Below are positions 1 through 7,900 of a stretch of DNA of 29,439 nt, piece after piece (the stretch's first letter is position 1; each line of letters starts with the position of its first letter). Location: assembly GCA_964389375.1 (NCBI GenBank), contig CAYMDP010000035.1, positions 1 through 29,439 of the forward strand. Direction: 5' to 3'. The notes under the pieces were generated by a model. The model was not told where the DNA came from and ran no database searches. It saw only the letters and a list, made by a program, of their open reading frames with translations. Source of the DNA: CAYMDP01 sp964389375 (lineage in GTDB: Bacteria > Bdellovibrionota > Bdellovibrionia > Bdellovibrionales > UBA1609). The position numbers were made by a program, and so were the translations under genes.

Positions 1-61
1 GAGGTAGAGCACACCCTTGGTAAGGGTGAGGTCGAGGGTTCAACTCTCTCCGTGGGCTCCA
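1..61 (+). tRNA. tRNA-Thr (GGT anticodon), 5' end cut off by the window
   Basis: The visible part covers the D arm, the anticodon arm (stem CACCC/GGGTG around loop TTGGTAA, anticodon GGT reading ACC threonine codons), the variable region, the T arm (GAGGG/CTCTC around TTCAACT) and a 3' acceptor strand ending in an encoded CCA at 59-61. Roughly the first 15 bases, including the 5' acceptor strand, lie outside the window. A threonine tRNA just before tuf is the same arrangement as the thrT-tufB region of E. coli, so the tRNA and tuf are probably co-transcribed and then processed. Confidence 0.93.
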
Positions 62-108
62 GTTTGTTAGAGGTTTTTAAAGTTTGAGTTTTTAAGTTTA
101 ACCATCAC

Positions 109-132
109 GAATTTTTCAGCTTAGAAAAATTC
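109..132 (+). promoter_or_regulatory. AT-rich leader hairpin upstream of tuf
   Basis: A perfect 9-bp inverted repeat, GAATTTTTC (109-117) and GAAAAATTC (124-132), encloses the six-base loop AGCTTA. It lies 8 bases before the GGAGGA ribosome binding site of tuf and no T-run follows, so it is not an intrinsic terminator. It could mark the tRNA-tuf processing boundary or stabilise the tuf 5' end. The function is inferred. Confidence 0.4.
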
Positions 133-155
133 CAGAACTAGGAGGAGTGCTTACG

Positions 156-1346
156 ATGTCTAAAGAAAAATTTGAGAGGAGCAAACCGCACGTCAATATC
201 GGGACCATTGGTCACGTCGATCACGGTAAAACGACTCTCACCGCCGCAATCACAACAACGCTTGCAAAAGCGGGCGGAGCAAAGGCGATGGCCTACGATA
301 TGATCGATAAGGCTCCTGAAGAAAAAGAGCGTGGAATTACAATTTCTACTTCTCACGTTGAGTACGAAACTGGAAACAGACACTACGCGCACGTGGATTG
401 CCCAGGTCACGCGGATTATGTAAAGAACATGATCACAGGTGCCGCTCAGATGGATGGAGCCATTCTTGTGGTTTCTGCAGCTGATGGTCCTATGCCTCAG
501 ACTCGTGAGCACATTCTACTTGCCCGTCAGGTTGGTGTTCCTTCAATCGTTGTTTTCATGAACAAAGTCGACATGGTCGATGACGCTGAACTTTTAGATC
601 TAGTTGAGCTAGAAATTCGCGAGCTTCTTTCTAAGTACGAATTCCCTGGCGATGATATTCCAATCGTTAAAGGTTCTGCCTTGAAAGCTCTTGAAGGCGA
701 AGATAGCGAAATCGGAACTCAGTCGATGATGAAATTGATGGAAGCTGTAGATTCTTACATTCCAACTCCTCAGCGTGTGACTGATAAGCCATTCTTGATG
801 CCAATCGAAGACGTGTTCTCGATCTCTGGTCGTGGAACGGTTGTAACTGGTCGTATCGAGCGTGGAATCATCAAGGTTGGAGACGAGGTTGAAATCGTGG
901 GAATGCGCCCAACAACTAAGACAACAATCACTGGAATCGAAATGTTCCGTAAGCTTCTTGATGAAGGTCGCGCTGGAGACAACGCAGGTTGTTTACTTCG
1001 TGGAACTAAGAAGGAAGATGTTGAGCGCGGTCAAGTTTTGGCTGTTCCTGGTTCAATCACTCCTCATAAAAAATTCAAGTGCGAAGCTTACGTACTAACT
1101 AAAGAAGAAGGTGGACGACACACTCCATTCTTCAACGGTTACCGTCCACAGTTCTACTTCAGAACTACAGATGTAACTGGAGTTGTAACTCTAAACACAG
1201 GAACAGAAATGGTTATGCCTGGAGATAGAGTTGAAATGGCTGTTGAATTGATTGTGCCAGTTGCGATGGAAAAAGAGCTTCGCTTCGCGATTCGTGAAGG
1301 TGGAAGAACAGTTGGTGCAGGAGTAGTTACTGAGATTGTCGATTAA
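156..1346 (+). CDS. tuf: Elongation factor Tu
   Basis: EF-Tu is the GTPase that delivers aminoacyl-tRNA to the ribosomal A site. The 396-residue product has the full family length. Its G domain carries GHVDHGKT near residue 18, RGITIS near 59, DCPGH near 81 and NKVD near 136, followed by beta-barrel domains 2 and 3 ending in REGGRTVGAGVVTEIVD. I chose the ATG at 156, with GGAGGA at 141-146, over an in-frame GTG at 147 that overlaps the binding site; the chosen start gives the usual MSKEKF beginning. The gene lies between tRNA-Thr and tRNA-Trp upstream of secE (the tufB position). No tuf follows fusA further on. Confidence 0.98.
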   Translation: MSKEKFERSKPHVNIGTIGHVDHGKTTLTAAITTTLAKAGGAKAMAYDMIDKAPEEKERGITISTSHVEYETGNRHYAHVDCPGHADYVKNMITGAAQMDGAILVVSAADGPMPQTREHILLARQVGVPSIVVFMNKVDMVDDAELLDLVELEIRELLSKYEFPGDDIPIVKGSALKALEGEDSEIGTQSMMKLMEAVDSYIPTPQRVTDKPFLMPIEDVFSISGRGTVVTGRIERGIIKVGDEVEIVGMRPTTKTTITGIEMFRKLLDEGRAGDNAGCLLRGTKKEDVERGQVLAVPGSITPHKKFKCEAYVLTKEEGGRHTPFFNGYRPQFYFRTTDVTGVVTLNTGTEMVMPGDRVEMAVELIVPVAMEKELRFAIREGGRTVGAGVVTEIVD

Positions 1347-1381
1347 AAATCGAAAGATTTAGAGTCGAAGGAGTCGGTTTT

Positions 1382-1403
1382 GGGGGCCTTTTGCGAGGTC
1401 CCC
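1382..1403 (+). promoter_or_regulatory. GC-rich hairpin between tuf and tRNA-Trp
   Basis: GGGGGCCT (1382-1389) pairs with AGGTCCCC (1396-1403), giving 8 bp including one G-T wobble, with a six-base loop. The following bases (ATAGCTATTT) are not a strong T-run, so this is either a weak or Rho-assisted terminator after tuf or a processing signal upstream of tRNA-Trp, whose 5' end lies 16 bases downstream. Only the stem itself is directly visible. Confidence 0.5.
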
Positions 1404-1418
1404 ATAGCTATTTAAAGA

Positions 1419-1494
1419 AGGGCAGTAGCTCTAACGGTAGAGCGGCGGACTCCAAATCCGTAGGTTGTGGGTTCGAATCCCTCCTGCCCTGCCA
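1419..1494 (+). tRNA. tRNA-Trp (CCA anticodon)
   Basis: A complete 76-base cloverleaf. The acceptor strands AGGGCAG and CTGCCCT pair, the discriminator is G, and CCA is encoded. The anticodon stem GCGGA/TCCGT encloses loop CTCCAAA, giving anticodon CCA for the tryptophan codon UGG. The T loop is GTTCGAATC-like. The tuf-trpT-secE-nusG order is widespread in bacteria and supports the call. Confidence 0.97.
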
Positions 1495-1550
1495 ACTTTA
1501 GTTAAGAATTGATGTTAGGGCCGGTTTGGCGAGAGATGAGGTTTTAAAGA

Positions 1551-1928
1551 ATGGAAAATGACAATAAGAAAATCATAACGCTGGCATTTGTGATAGCGGG
1601 ATTGATTTCTTGGTTAACCCTTTCTGTCCTCCTAGAAGCTTTTGCAGGGATGTTTGGTCCTCTGGCAAAGCTTTGGTCTCAGGATGCTTTTAAGCACGGT
1701 GTGCCGGTTGGTGTTGGAGCCCTGGTTTTTGTTGTTCTTCAGTTCAACGCAAAAATCGGCGTATGGGCTGATGAAGTCGTCGTTGAGATTCGAAAAGTTG
1801 TTTGGCCTTCGCGTAAAGATACGACCGCGATGACCATTGTTTGTTGTGTGATGCTCGTTTTGGCCGGAGTGATGTTAGGTCTGTTTGATCTTGTCTCCAG
1901 CAATATACTTAAGCTGATGGTGAACTAA
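1551..1928 (+). CDS. secE: Preprotein translocase subunit SecE
   Basis: SecE clamps and stabilises SecY in the inner-membrane protein channel. The 125-residue product is the three-helix proteobacterial type, not the short single-helix form: hydrophobic segments lie at about 8-30, 50-66 and 94-115. The conserved cytoplasmic amphipathic stretch before the last helix is present as VEIRKVVWPSRKDTT (about 78-92). The start follows GATGAGG at a rather long spacing. It is followed 8 bases later by nusG, the standard secE-nusG pair. Its partner gene secY is in this same cluster. Confidence 0.96.
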   Translation: MENDNKKIITLAFVIAGLISWLTLSVLLEAFAGMFGPLAKLWSQDAFKHGVPVGVGALVFVVLQFNAKIGVWADEVVVEIRKVVWPSRKDTTAMTIVCCVMLVLAGVMLGLFDLVSSNILKLMVN

Positions 1929-1936
1929 GGATGAAT

Positions 1937-2485
1937 ATGTCTGAAGAAAACAATCCGAATTTAAAATGGTACATCGTCAATACGCAAACAAGTTGTGAAG
2001 CCATTGCGAAGGCTTCAATCGAAGAGCGTGCGCGGTCTTTGAATTATCAAGAGATGTTCGGTCAAATTTTGATCCCGTCTGAAAACGTTGTTGAGCTGGT
2101 TAAGGGCAAAAAAGCCACCCGATCAAGAAAGTTTTTTCCGGGCTACATTTTTGTTCAGATGAATCTGACCAACGAAACTTGGCATATGGTTAAGAATTGT
2201 TCAAAAGTGACTGGCTTTGTCGGCGGAAAATCTCGCCCTCCAGAAGTTCCTGAAGCCGAAGTGATGAGAGTCGCAAAGCAAATGGAAACTGGAGCAGAAA
2301 AACCAGTTCAAAGAGTGAAGTTTTCAATTGGCGAAAGTGTCGTGGTTGTCGATGGTCCATTCAGTAATTTCAACGGGACCGTTGAAGAGATCAACCAAGA
2401 CAAGGGCAAAGTTAAAGTTCTGGTGAGCATCTTCGGGCGACCAACGCCAGTCGAGCTCGACTTTGTTCAAGTGGATAAGGCTTAG
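1937..2485 (+). CDS. nusG: Transcription termination/antitermination protein NusG
   Basis: NusG binds RNA polymerase through its N-terminal domain and Rho or ribosomal protein S10 through its C-terminal KOW domain. Visible are the NGN opening KWYIVNTQ, the core FFPGYIFVQM, and a KOW domain with VVVVDGPFSNFNGTVEEI, ending FVQVDKA. Two in-frame ATGs exist, at 1931 and 1937. The only purine-rich site, AAGGA at 1927-1931, abuts the first and is well spaced for the second, so I prefer 1937 (182 residues); 1931 adds only Met-Asn. Its S10 partner gene lies at 16825. Confidence 0.96.
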   Translation: MSEENNPNLKWYIVNTQTSCEAIAKASIEERARSLNYQEMFGQILIPSENVVELVKGKKATRSRKFFPGYIFVQMNLTNETWHMVKNCSKVTGFVGGKSRPPEVPEAEVMRVAKQMETGAEKPVQRVKFSIGESVVVVDGPFSNFNGTVEEINQDKGKVKVLVSIFGRPTPVELDFVQVDKA

Positions 2486-2523
2486 AGTAAGTAATAACAA
2501 CCCCCAACGCTTAGGAGTGGGAA

Positions 2524-2946
2524 ATGGCTAAAAAAGTAACTGGCCAAATCAAATTGCAAATACCGGCAGGGAAGGCCAATCCAGCGCCTCCCGTTGGACC
2601 GGCGCTCGGTCAGCATGGGGTAAACATCATGGAGTTTTGCAAACAGTTTAATGCAAAGACACAGAAAGAGGGTGATACCATCATCCCTGTGATCATTACT
2701 GTTTATCAAGACCGATCGTTTACCTTCATCACCAAGACGCCCCCGGTATCGATCTTGCTAAAAAAGGCCGCAAAGATCGAAAGTGGTTCCAAGATGCCCC
2801 AAAAGGACAAGATTGGAAAAGTGTCTATGAAGCAGGTCGAAGAGATCGCAGCTTTGAAGCTGAAGGATCTTAACTGCACAACCGTCGAATCGGCCATGGC
2901 TCAGGTGCTGGGAACAGCAAAGAGCATGGGCCTTGAAGTCCAATAA
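2524..2946 (+). CDS. rplK: 50S ribosomal protein L11
   Basis: L11 forms the GTPase-associated centre of 23S rRNA together with L10 and L12. The 140-residue product has the family length and motifs: KLQIPAGKANPAPPVGPALGQHGVNIMEFCK at the N terminus with its proline-rich thiostrepton-contact segment, and the C-terminal rRNA-binding domain with KTPPVSILLKKAA and GTAKSMGLEV. A GGAG site lies before the ATG. The gene is followed 12 bases later by rplA, the usual rplKA pair. I see no obvious L1 operator in the short 38-base leader. Confidence 0.98.
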   Translation: MAKKVTGQIKLQIPAGKANPAPPVGPALGQHGVNIMEFCKQFNAKTQKEGDTIIPVIITVYQDRSFTFITKTPPVSILLKKAAKIESGSKMPQKDKIGKVSMKQVEEIAALKLKDLNCTTVESAMAQVLGTAKSMGLEVQ

Positions 2947-2958
2947 GGGTGGTGAATA

Positions 2959-3663
2959 ATGGGAAAAATCGGTAAGCGTTTCAAAAACGCATCTGAAAAA
3001 ATAGATAAGACCAAAGTTTACCCAATCGACGAGGCGATGAAGCTCGTCGTTGAATCTGCAACAGCAAAATTCAACGAGTCCATCGATGTCGCGGTAAATT
3101 TAGGTGTAGATCCTAAACAATCTGACCAGCAGGTTCGAGGCGCAGTCGCTCTTCCTCATGGCTTAGGTAAAAATGTCCGAGTGGTCGTTTTTGCTAAGGG
3201 CGCAAAAGAAGAAGAGGCGAAAAAAGCCGGTGCGGACTTTGTCGGAGCGGACGATCTTGTTGAAAAGATCCAAGGCGGATGGCTTGAGTTTGATAAGGCC
3301 ATTGCGACTCCTGACATGATGGCGACAGTTTCAAAAGTTGCGAAAATTTTGGGTCCTCGAGGTTTGATGCCAAACCCGAAGATCGGAACGGTAACAATGA
3401 ACGTTGAAGCTGCTGTGACTGCAGAGAAAAAAGGGAAGCTCGATTTTCGTGTTGATAAAGCGGGAACTGTTCACGCTTCAATCGGCAGAAAGTCTATGGG
3501 ACCAGACCAATTAAAGGACAATTATATGGCCTTTATGGGTGTGTTGATGAAGGCGAAGCCAGCTTCAAGTAAAGGAATTTACTTGCGCGGTATTTCAATG
3601 GCTTCAACGATGGGCCCTGGATTGAATGTGGATGTGACACAAACACAGGTTCTGTTGACATAG
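2959..3663 (+). CDS. rplA: 50S ribosomal protein L1
   Basis: L1 forms the mobile L1 stalk that handles deacylated tRNA, and in many bacteria it represses its own rplKA mRNA. The product has 234 residues, the usual length. Recognisable blocks are FNESIDVAVNLGVDPKQSDQ, VRGAVALPHGLGK, the segment around GPRGLMPNPKIGTVT, and the C-terminal SSKGIYLRGISMASTMGPG. The last codons overlap a TTGACA hexamer (3655-3660) that may be the -35 element of an rplJL promoter. Confidence 0.98.
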   Translation: MGKIGKRFKNASEKIDKTKVYPIDEAMKLVVESATAKFNESIDVAVNLGVDPKQSDQQVRGAVALPHGLGKNVRVVVFAKGAKEEEAKKAGADFVGADDLVEKIQGGWLEFDKAIATPDMMATVSKVAKILGPRGLMPNPKIGTVTMNVEAAVTAEKKGKLDFRVDKAGTVHASIGRKSMGPDQLKDNYMAFMGVLMKAKPASSKGIYLRGISMASTMGPGLNVDVTQTQVLLT

Positions 3664-3685
3664 ATTGTCGGCAGAGAATTTTAAT
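3655..3685 (+). promoter_or_regulatory. Candidate promoter for rplJL (P-L10 position)
   Basis: A consensus -35 hexamer, TTGACA (3655-3660), overlaps the rplA stop codon. TTTAAT (3680-3685, five of six matches to TATAAT) follows after a 19-base spacer, longer than the ideal 17. E. coli has its P-L10 promoter in the same intergenic region. The long spacer keeps confidence moderate. Confidence 0.42.
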
Positions 3686-3694
3686 AACCATCGC

Positions 3695-3825
3695 GGTCAG
3701 AGACAGTTGGTGCGAAAGCTTAATCCACTCCAGCGAAGAGTGAACCAGCCGAGACGAGCGAGGAAAGCCATGGATGAATGCCTCCTCAAACTCTCAAAAT
3801 CGCGTTACTAACTAATAGGAGGTAT
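3695..3825 (+). promoter_or_regulatory. L10 leader: autoregulatory mRNA region of rplJL
   Basis: The region resembles the conserved L10 leader. GAGACAGTTGGTG and later CCAGCCGAGA frame a set of helices: GTTGG (3706-3710) with CCAGC (3745-3749), GC-GAAA-GC (3712-3719), and CACTC (3726-3730) with GAGTG (3738-3742). Further down, ATGCCTCCT (3778-3786) can pair over 9 bp (one wobble) with AGGAGGTAT (3817-3825), which contains the rplJ ribosome binding site. In the known system the L10-L12 complex binds the leader and represses translation. The pairings are visible; the binding is inferred from the family. Confidence 0.72.
3770..3811 (+). CDS. Possible 13-residue leader peptide in the L10 leader
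   Basis: An ATG at 3770 preceded by AGGA (3761-3764) opens a 13-codon frame, MDECLLKLSKSRY, ending in TAA at 3809-3811. The frame runs through the CCTCCT segment that could mask the rplJ ribosome binding site, so translating it would open that hairpin. It could equally be a chance frame. It has no recognised family. Confidence 0.2.
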   Translation: MDECLLKLSKSRY

Positions 3826-3832
3826 CTAGCCT

Positions 3833-4360
3833 ATGATGACAAGAGAGCGTAAGGCACAAGAAATCTCCGATCTTTCTGAGAGATTCGGCCGGTCAAAGGC
3901 TGCATTTCTAGTTGATTTTAAAGGTTTGAATGTGGAGCAAGTCACACGACTTCGCAAAACTTTGACACCTTTAGATTCAGAAATGAAGGTCGTGAGAAAC
4001 ACGCTAGCCAAGCGAGCTCTGATGGATCATCCCGAAATGGAGACGGCCATCTCCGAAGCTTTCGTGGGAACCAATGCGGTTGTATTCGCATTTGGTGATG
4101 CCACTGCACCAGCAAAAGCTTTAGCTGAGTTCGAGAAAGAAATCGAAGAACTTCAGGTAAAGACCGGTGTAATGGACGGAAAAGCTTTGGACGAGGACCA
4201 GATCAAGTTCTTGGCAACTTTGCCCTCAAAAGCAGAGTTACGAGCACAGTTTCTTGGTGTTCTTTCAGCGCCTATGTCGAAGTTTTTGGGCACTTTGGAG
4301 GCCGCGCCAGCAGGAATGCTGCGTCTTCTAAGCGCATACAAAGACACGAAACCGCAATAG
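3833..4360 (+). CDS. rplJ: 50S ribosomal protein L10
   Basis: L10 anchors the L12 dimers of the ribosomal stalk to the L11-binding region of 23S rRNA. The 175-residue product shows the N-terminal rRNA-binding domain with AAFLVDFKGLNVEQVTRLRKTL and KVVRNTLAKRAL, and a C-terminal helix (about residues 135-170) that carries the L12 dimers. AGGAGG at 3817-3822 sits 10 bases before the first of two tandem ATGs (3833 and 3836); the second is also possible. It is preceded by an L10-type leader and followed by rplL. Confidence 0.97.
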   Translation: MMTRERKAQEISDLSERFGRSKAAFLVDFKGLNVEQVTRLRKTLTPLDSEMKVVRNTLAKRALMDHPEMETAISEAFVGTNAVVFAFGDATAPAKALAEFEKEIEELQVKTGVMDGKALDEDQIKFLATLPSKAELRAQFLGVLSAPMSKFLGTLEAAPAGMLRLLSAYKDTKPQ

Positions 4361-4372
4361 TAAGATTGAGTG

Positions 4373-4403
4373 AATTTTTAAATTTTTTAAGTTTTTTTGG
4401 AGG
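4373..4403 (+). promoter_or_regulatory. U-rich leader and strong ribosome binding site of rplL
   Basis: Between rplJ and rplL lie three T-runs of five to seven bases separated by AA or AAG (4375-4398), directly followed by GGAGG (4399-4403), 8 bases from the rplL ATG. No GC-rich stem precedes the T-runs, so this is not an intrinsic terminator. U-rich tracts before a binding site can act as S1-dependent translational enhancers, which would suit the need for several L12 copies per L10. That role is inferred. Confidence 0.4.
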
Positions 4404-4411
4404 AATAAGAA

Positions 4412-4789
4412 ATGTCATTAAATAAAGATCAAGTGGTTGATTACCTATCAAACATGCCCGTAATTGAGTTGGCTGGAATGATTAAAGAACTAGAAGAGAA
4501 GTGGGGCGTTTCTGCTGCTGCTCCTATGGCAATGGCGATGGCTGCTCCTGCAGCTGGCGGCGCTGCTGCAGAAGAGAAGACCGAGTTCGACGTTATTCTT
4601 AAAGACGCCGGCGCGAACAAAATTAACGTGATCAAAGAAGTTCGTGCATTGACTGGTCTTGGCTTGAAAGAAGCAAAAGATCTAGTTGAAGGCGCTCCTA
4701 AGACAGTTAAAGAAGCCGTAAACAAAGAAGAAGCTGCCAAAATGAAAGAGGCACTTGTTAAGGCTGGAGCGACTGTAGAAGTTAAGTAG
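4412..4789 (+). CDS. rplL: 50S ribosomal protein L7/L12
   Basis: L12 is the multicopy stalk protein that recruits and activates the translational GTPases. The 125-residue product has the N-terminal dimerisation helices (about 1-33), an alanine/glycine/methionine-rich flexible hinge (about 34-54) and the C-terminal factor-binding domain with FDVILKDAGANKINVIKEVR, TGLGLKEAKDLVEGAP and a final ATVEVK. The stop codon lies inside a perfect 20-base palindrome. The strong SD and U-rich leader suit high expression. Confidence 0.98.
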   Translation: MSLNKDQVVDYLSNMPVIELAGMIKELEEKWGVSAAAPMAMAMAAPAAGGAAAEEKTEFDVILKDAGANKINVIKEVRALTGLGLKEAKDLVEGAPKTVKEAVNKEEAAKMKEALVKAGATVEVK

Positions 4790-4925
4790 TTCTTAAGAAC
4801 TACTGACTCTGTATCCTGAACCTGAAGGGACTGAGCCTTTTTAGGGGGCTCAGACCCAAGATTTAACAGCGAGATCGATCTCGCTGATTCAATGTGGATC
4901 ATTTGTTAGTCCAAAAGTTTTGGAC
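4785..4925 (+). promoter_or_regulatory. rplL-rpoB junction with four inverted repeats
   Basis: Four hairpins stand in series: a perfect 20-base palindrome with arms AGTAGTTCTT/AAGAACTACT (4785-4804); CTGAGCC/GGCTCAG (4831-4853); a perfect 18-base palindrome with arms AGCGAGATC/GATCTCGCT (4868-4885); and GTCCAAAA-G-TTTTGGAC (4909-4925), just before the rpoB binding site. None is followed by a T-run, so they do not look like intrinsic terminators. E. coli has an attenuator and an RNase III site at this junction, separating rplL output from rpoBC. A similar role here is inferred. Confidence 0.6.
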
Positions 4926-4939
4926 GAGAAGGAGAGAGG

Positions 4940-7900
4940 ATGGGCAGCAATCCAATTACCGCCTCAAATCTGCGGCTTCGCAGAAGTTATGCGAAAACAA
5001 GACACTTAATTGATATTCCAAACCTGATTGAACTTCAGAAAAAGTCTTACGAGGCTTTTCTTCAGCGGGATGTGGATGCGGACCGACGACCTGACGAGGG
5101 TCTTCAGGGCGTTTTTAAGTCGGTATTTCCGATATCAGACTTTAACAACACCGCAAGTCTTGAGTTCGTAAGCTACGCACTCGAGCCCGCGAAATATGAC
5201 GTGGACGAGTGTCGCCAAAGAGGGATGACTTTTGCTGCGCCAATTAAGGTGACTCTCCGCCTTATTGTTTTTGACGTCGATGAGCAGACCGAAGCTCGTA
5301 GTATTCGAGACGTTAAAGAGCAGGAAGTCTATTTGGGTGAAATCCCACTGATGACTGCCAATGGCTCTTTTATTATCAACGGAACTGAGCGCGTTGTCGT
5401 TTCTCAGTTGCACCGTTCTCCCGGTATTTTCTTTGATCATGATGATGGAAAAAATAATGCTAGCGGAAAGTTAATTTATTCTGCTCGTGTGATTCCATAT
5501 CGTGGATCTTGGTTGGATTTCGAATTCGACCAAAAAGATTTGATTTATGTTCGAATTGATCGTCGTCGTAAGTTTCCAGTCACAATTCTTCTAAAAGCCT
5601 TAGGTTTTTCAGCAGAAGAGCTTCTCGAGCAGTTTTACCACCTCGACACGGTTTCTATTAAGAAAGATGGAAAGATCTTCAGAAGTATCGATATCGAAAG
5701 AATGGCCGGCCAGCGGGCTCTTTCAGACGTAATCGATCCAAAGTCTGGAGAGGTTCTGGTTAAGGCGGGACGACGAATCACGCGTGCTGCGGTTAAAAAA
5801 GTTAAATCATTAAACCTAAACGAAATTGAAATTTCTCCTGAGGATCTAGAAGGTAAAGTGGTTGCAAAACCAATTATCGACGAGAACACAGGCGAGATCA
5901 TCGCAGATGCAAACGCTGAAATGAACGCAGATATTTTGTCTCGTTCAAAAGAAGCGGGTGTCAGCGAGTTAAAAGTGATCTTTTTCGATGGTCTAGCTGT
6001 CGGCCCTTACCTTCGAAATACTCTTTTGATCGATAAAGTTTCAACTAAAGAAGAATCTTTGATCGAGATCTATAAAAGACTTCGCCCAGGCGAGCCTCCA
6101 ACAGAAGAAGCGGCTACTGGATTTTTCCATCGCCTATTCTTTGATTCTGAGACCTATGATCTTAGCGAAGTCGGTCGTTTAAAGATCAACCATCGCTTTA
6201 ATATTTCTTTCGAAGAAACTCCCGTTGAGCACAGAACCTTGACTCAAAAAGACATCATGAGCGTCGTAAAGACCTTGATCGATCTTAAAAATGGTCAGGG
6301 CCAAGTCGATGACATCGATCACCTTGGTAACCGTCGTGTTCGATCTGTGGGTGAGCTTTTAGAAAACCAATACCGCATTGGTTTGGTTCGTATGGAGCGC
6401 GCGATTCGTGAGCGCATGAGTCTACAAGATGTAGAGACCATGATGCCTCATGATTTAGTGAACGCAAAACCTGTAAACGCAGTGGTTAAGGAGTTCTTCG
6501 GATCTTCTCAGCTTTCTCAGTTTATGGATCAAACCAATCCTCTGTCAGAAATTACGCATAAACGAAGACTTTCGGCCCTTGGGCCCGGAGGCTTGACTCG
6601 TGATCGCGCTGGCTTCGAAGTTCGTGACGTTCATCCAACGCACTACGGACGTATTTGCCCAATTGAAACTCCAGAGGGACCAAACATTGGTTTGATTGCC
6701 TCTCTTGCGACTTTTGCTCGAATCAATCAGTACGGATTCATTGAGACTCCCTACCGAAAAGTTGAAGAAGGTAAGGTAAGCCAAGATATCAGCTATATGT
6801 CAGCTCTTGAAGAAGCCGGACACACGATCGCGCAAGCGGGACGTGGTGTCGAGAACAACAAGATTGCCACAAGCAATCTGACTGTTCGAGTGAACGGTGA
6901 ATACGAGCTCGTTGAAAAAGATAAAGTCACTTTAATGGACGTATCTCCTTCTCAGCTAGTTTCGATTGCTGCTTCTTTGATTCCCTTCCTTGAGCATGAT
7001 GATGCGAACAGAGCCTTGATGGGATCGAACATGCAACGTCAGGCCGTTCCTTTGTTGAGATCTAGGTCTCCATTGGTCGGAACTGGAGTTGAGCGATTGG
7101 TTGCTCGAGATTCTGGAACAAGCGTCGTTTGTACTAACGAAGGTGTTGTTGAAGAAGTCGACGCTTCTCGCGTTGTGGTTCGTCGTTTCGCAAAGGGCGG
7201 AGAGCTTGGAGCAAACGTCGATATTTACAACTTAACAAAATATCAACGAACGAACCAAAACACTTGTTTTAACCAAAAACCAATCGTGAAGCTTGGTGAT
7301 AAGGTGAAGCGCGGAGACATCATCGCAGATGGTCCGTCGACGGAACTTGGAGAGTTAGCTCTTGGTCAAAACATCCTCGTCGCCTTCATGCCCTGGATGG
7401 GTTACAACTTCGAGGATTCGATCCTTATTAACGAACGCCTCATCAGAGACGATGTCTACACCTCAATTCATATTGAAGAATTCGAGTGTGTGGCCCGTGA
7501 TACGAAGCTTGGAAAAGAAGAAATCAGCCGTGATATCGCAAACGTTGGAGATGAGGCCCTAAAGGATCTCGACAACAGCGGTATCATCCGAATTGGTGCA
7601 GACGTAAAGCCCGGAGATATTCTGGTCGGTAAGGTCACGCCAAAAGGTGAAACTCAGTTGTCTCCTGAAGAAAAGCTTTTAAGAGCGATCTTCGGAGAAA
7701 AAGCGGGTGATGTACGAGACACGTCTCTGCGTGTTCCATCTGGTGTTTACGGAACGGTTATCGATGCGCAGGTCTATAGCCGAGAAGGTTCAGACCGTGA
7801 CGAGCGTTTACAGGTCATTATTCAAGAAAAGAAAAAGAAGCTCGAGAAAGATTTCGGAATCGAACAAAACGTGATCCGAAACAATGCTCTTGATAAATTA

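Noticed and set aside
4831..4853. Intrinsic terminator after rplL
   Set aside because: The GC stem is real but is followed by ACCCAAG rather than a T-run on either strand, so it is listed as a structured junction element instead.
4441..4902. A 153-codon minus-strand frame over rplL and the rplL-rpoB junction
   Set aside because: Its sequence is the antisense of the alanine-rich L12 hinge and it shows no family features.
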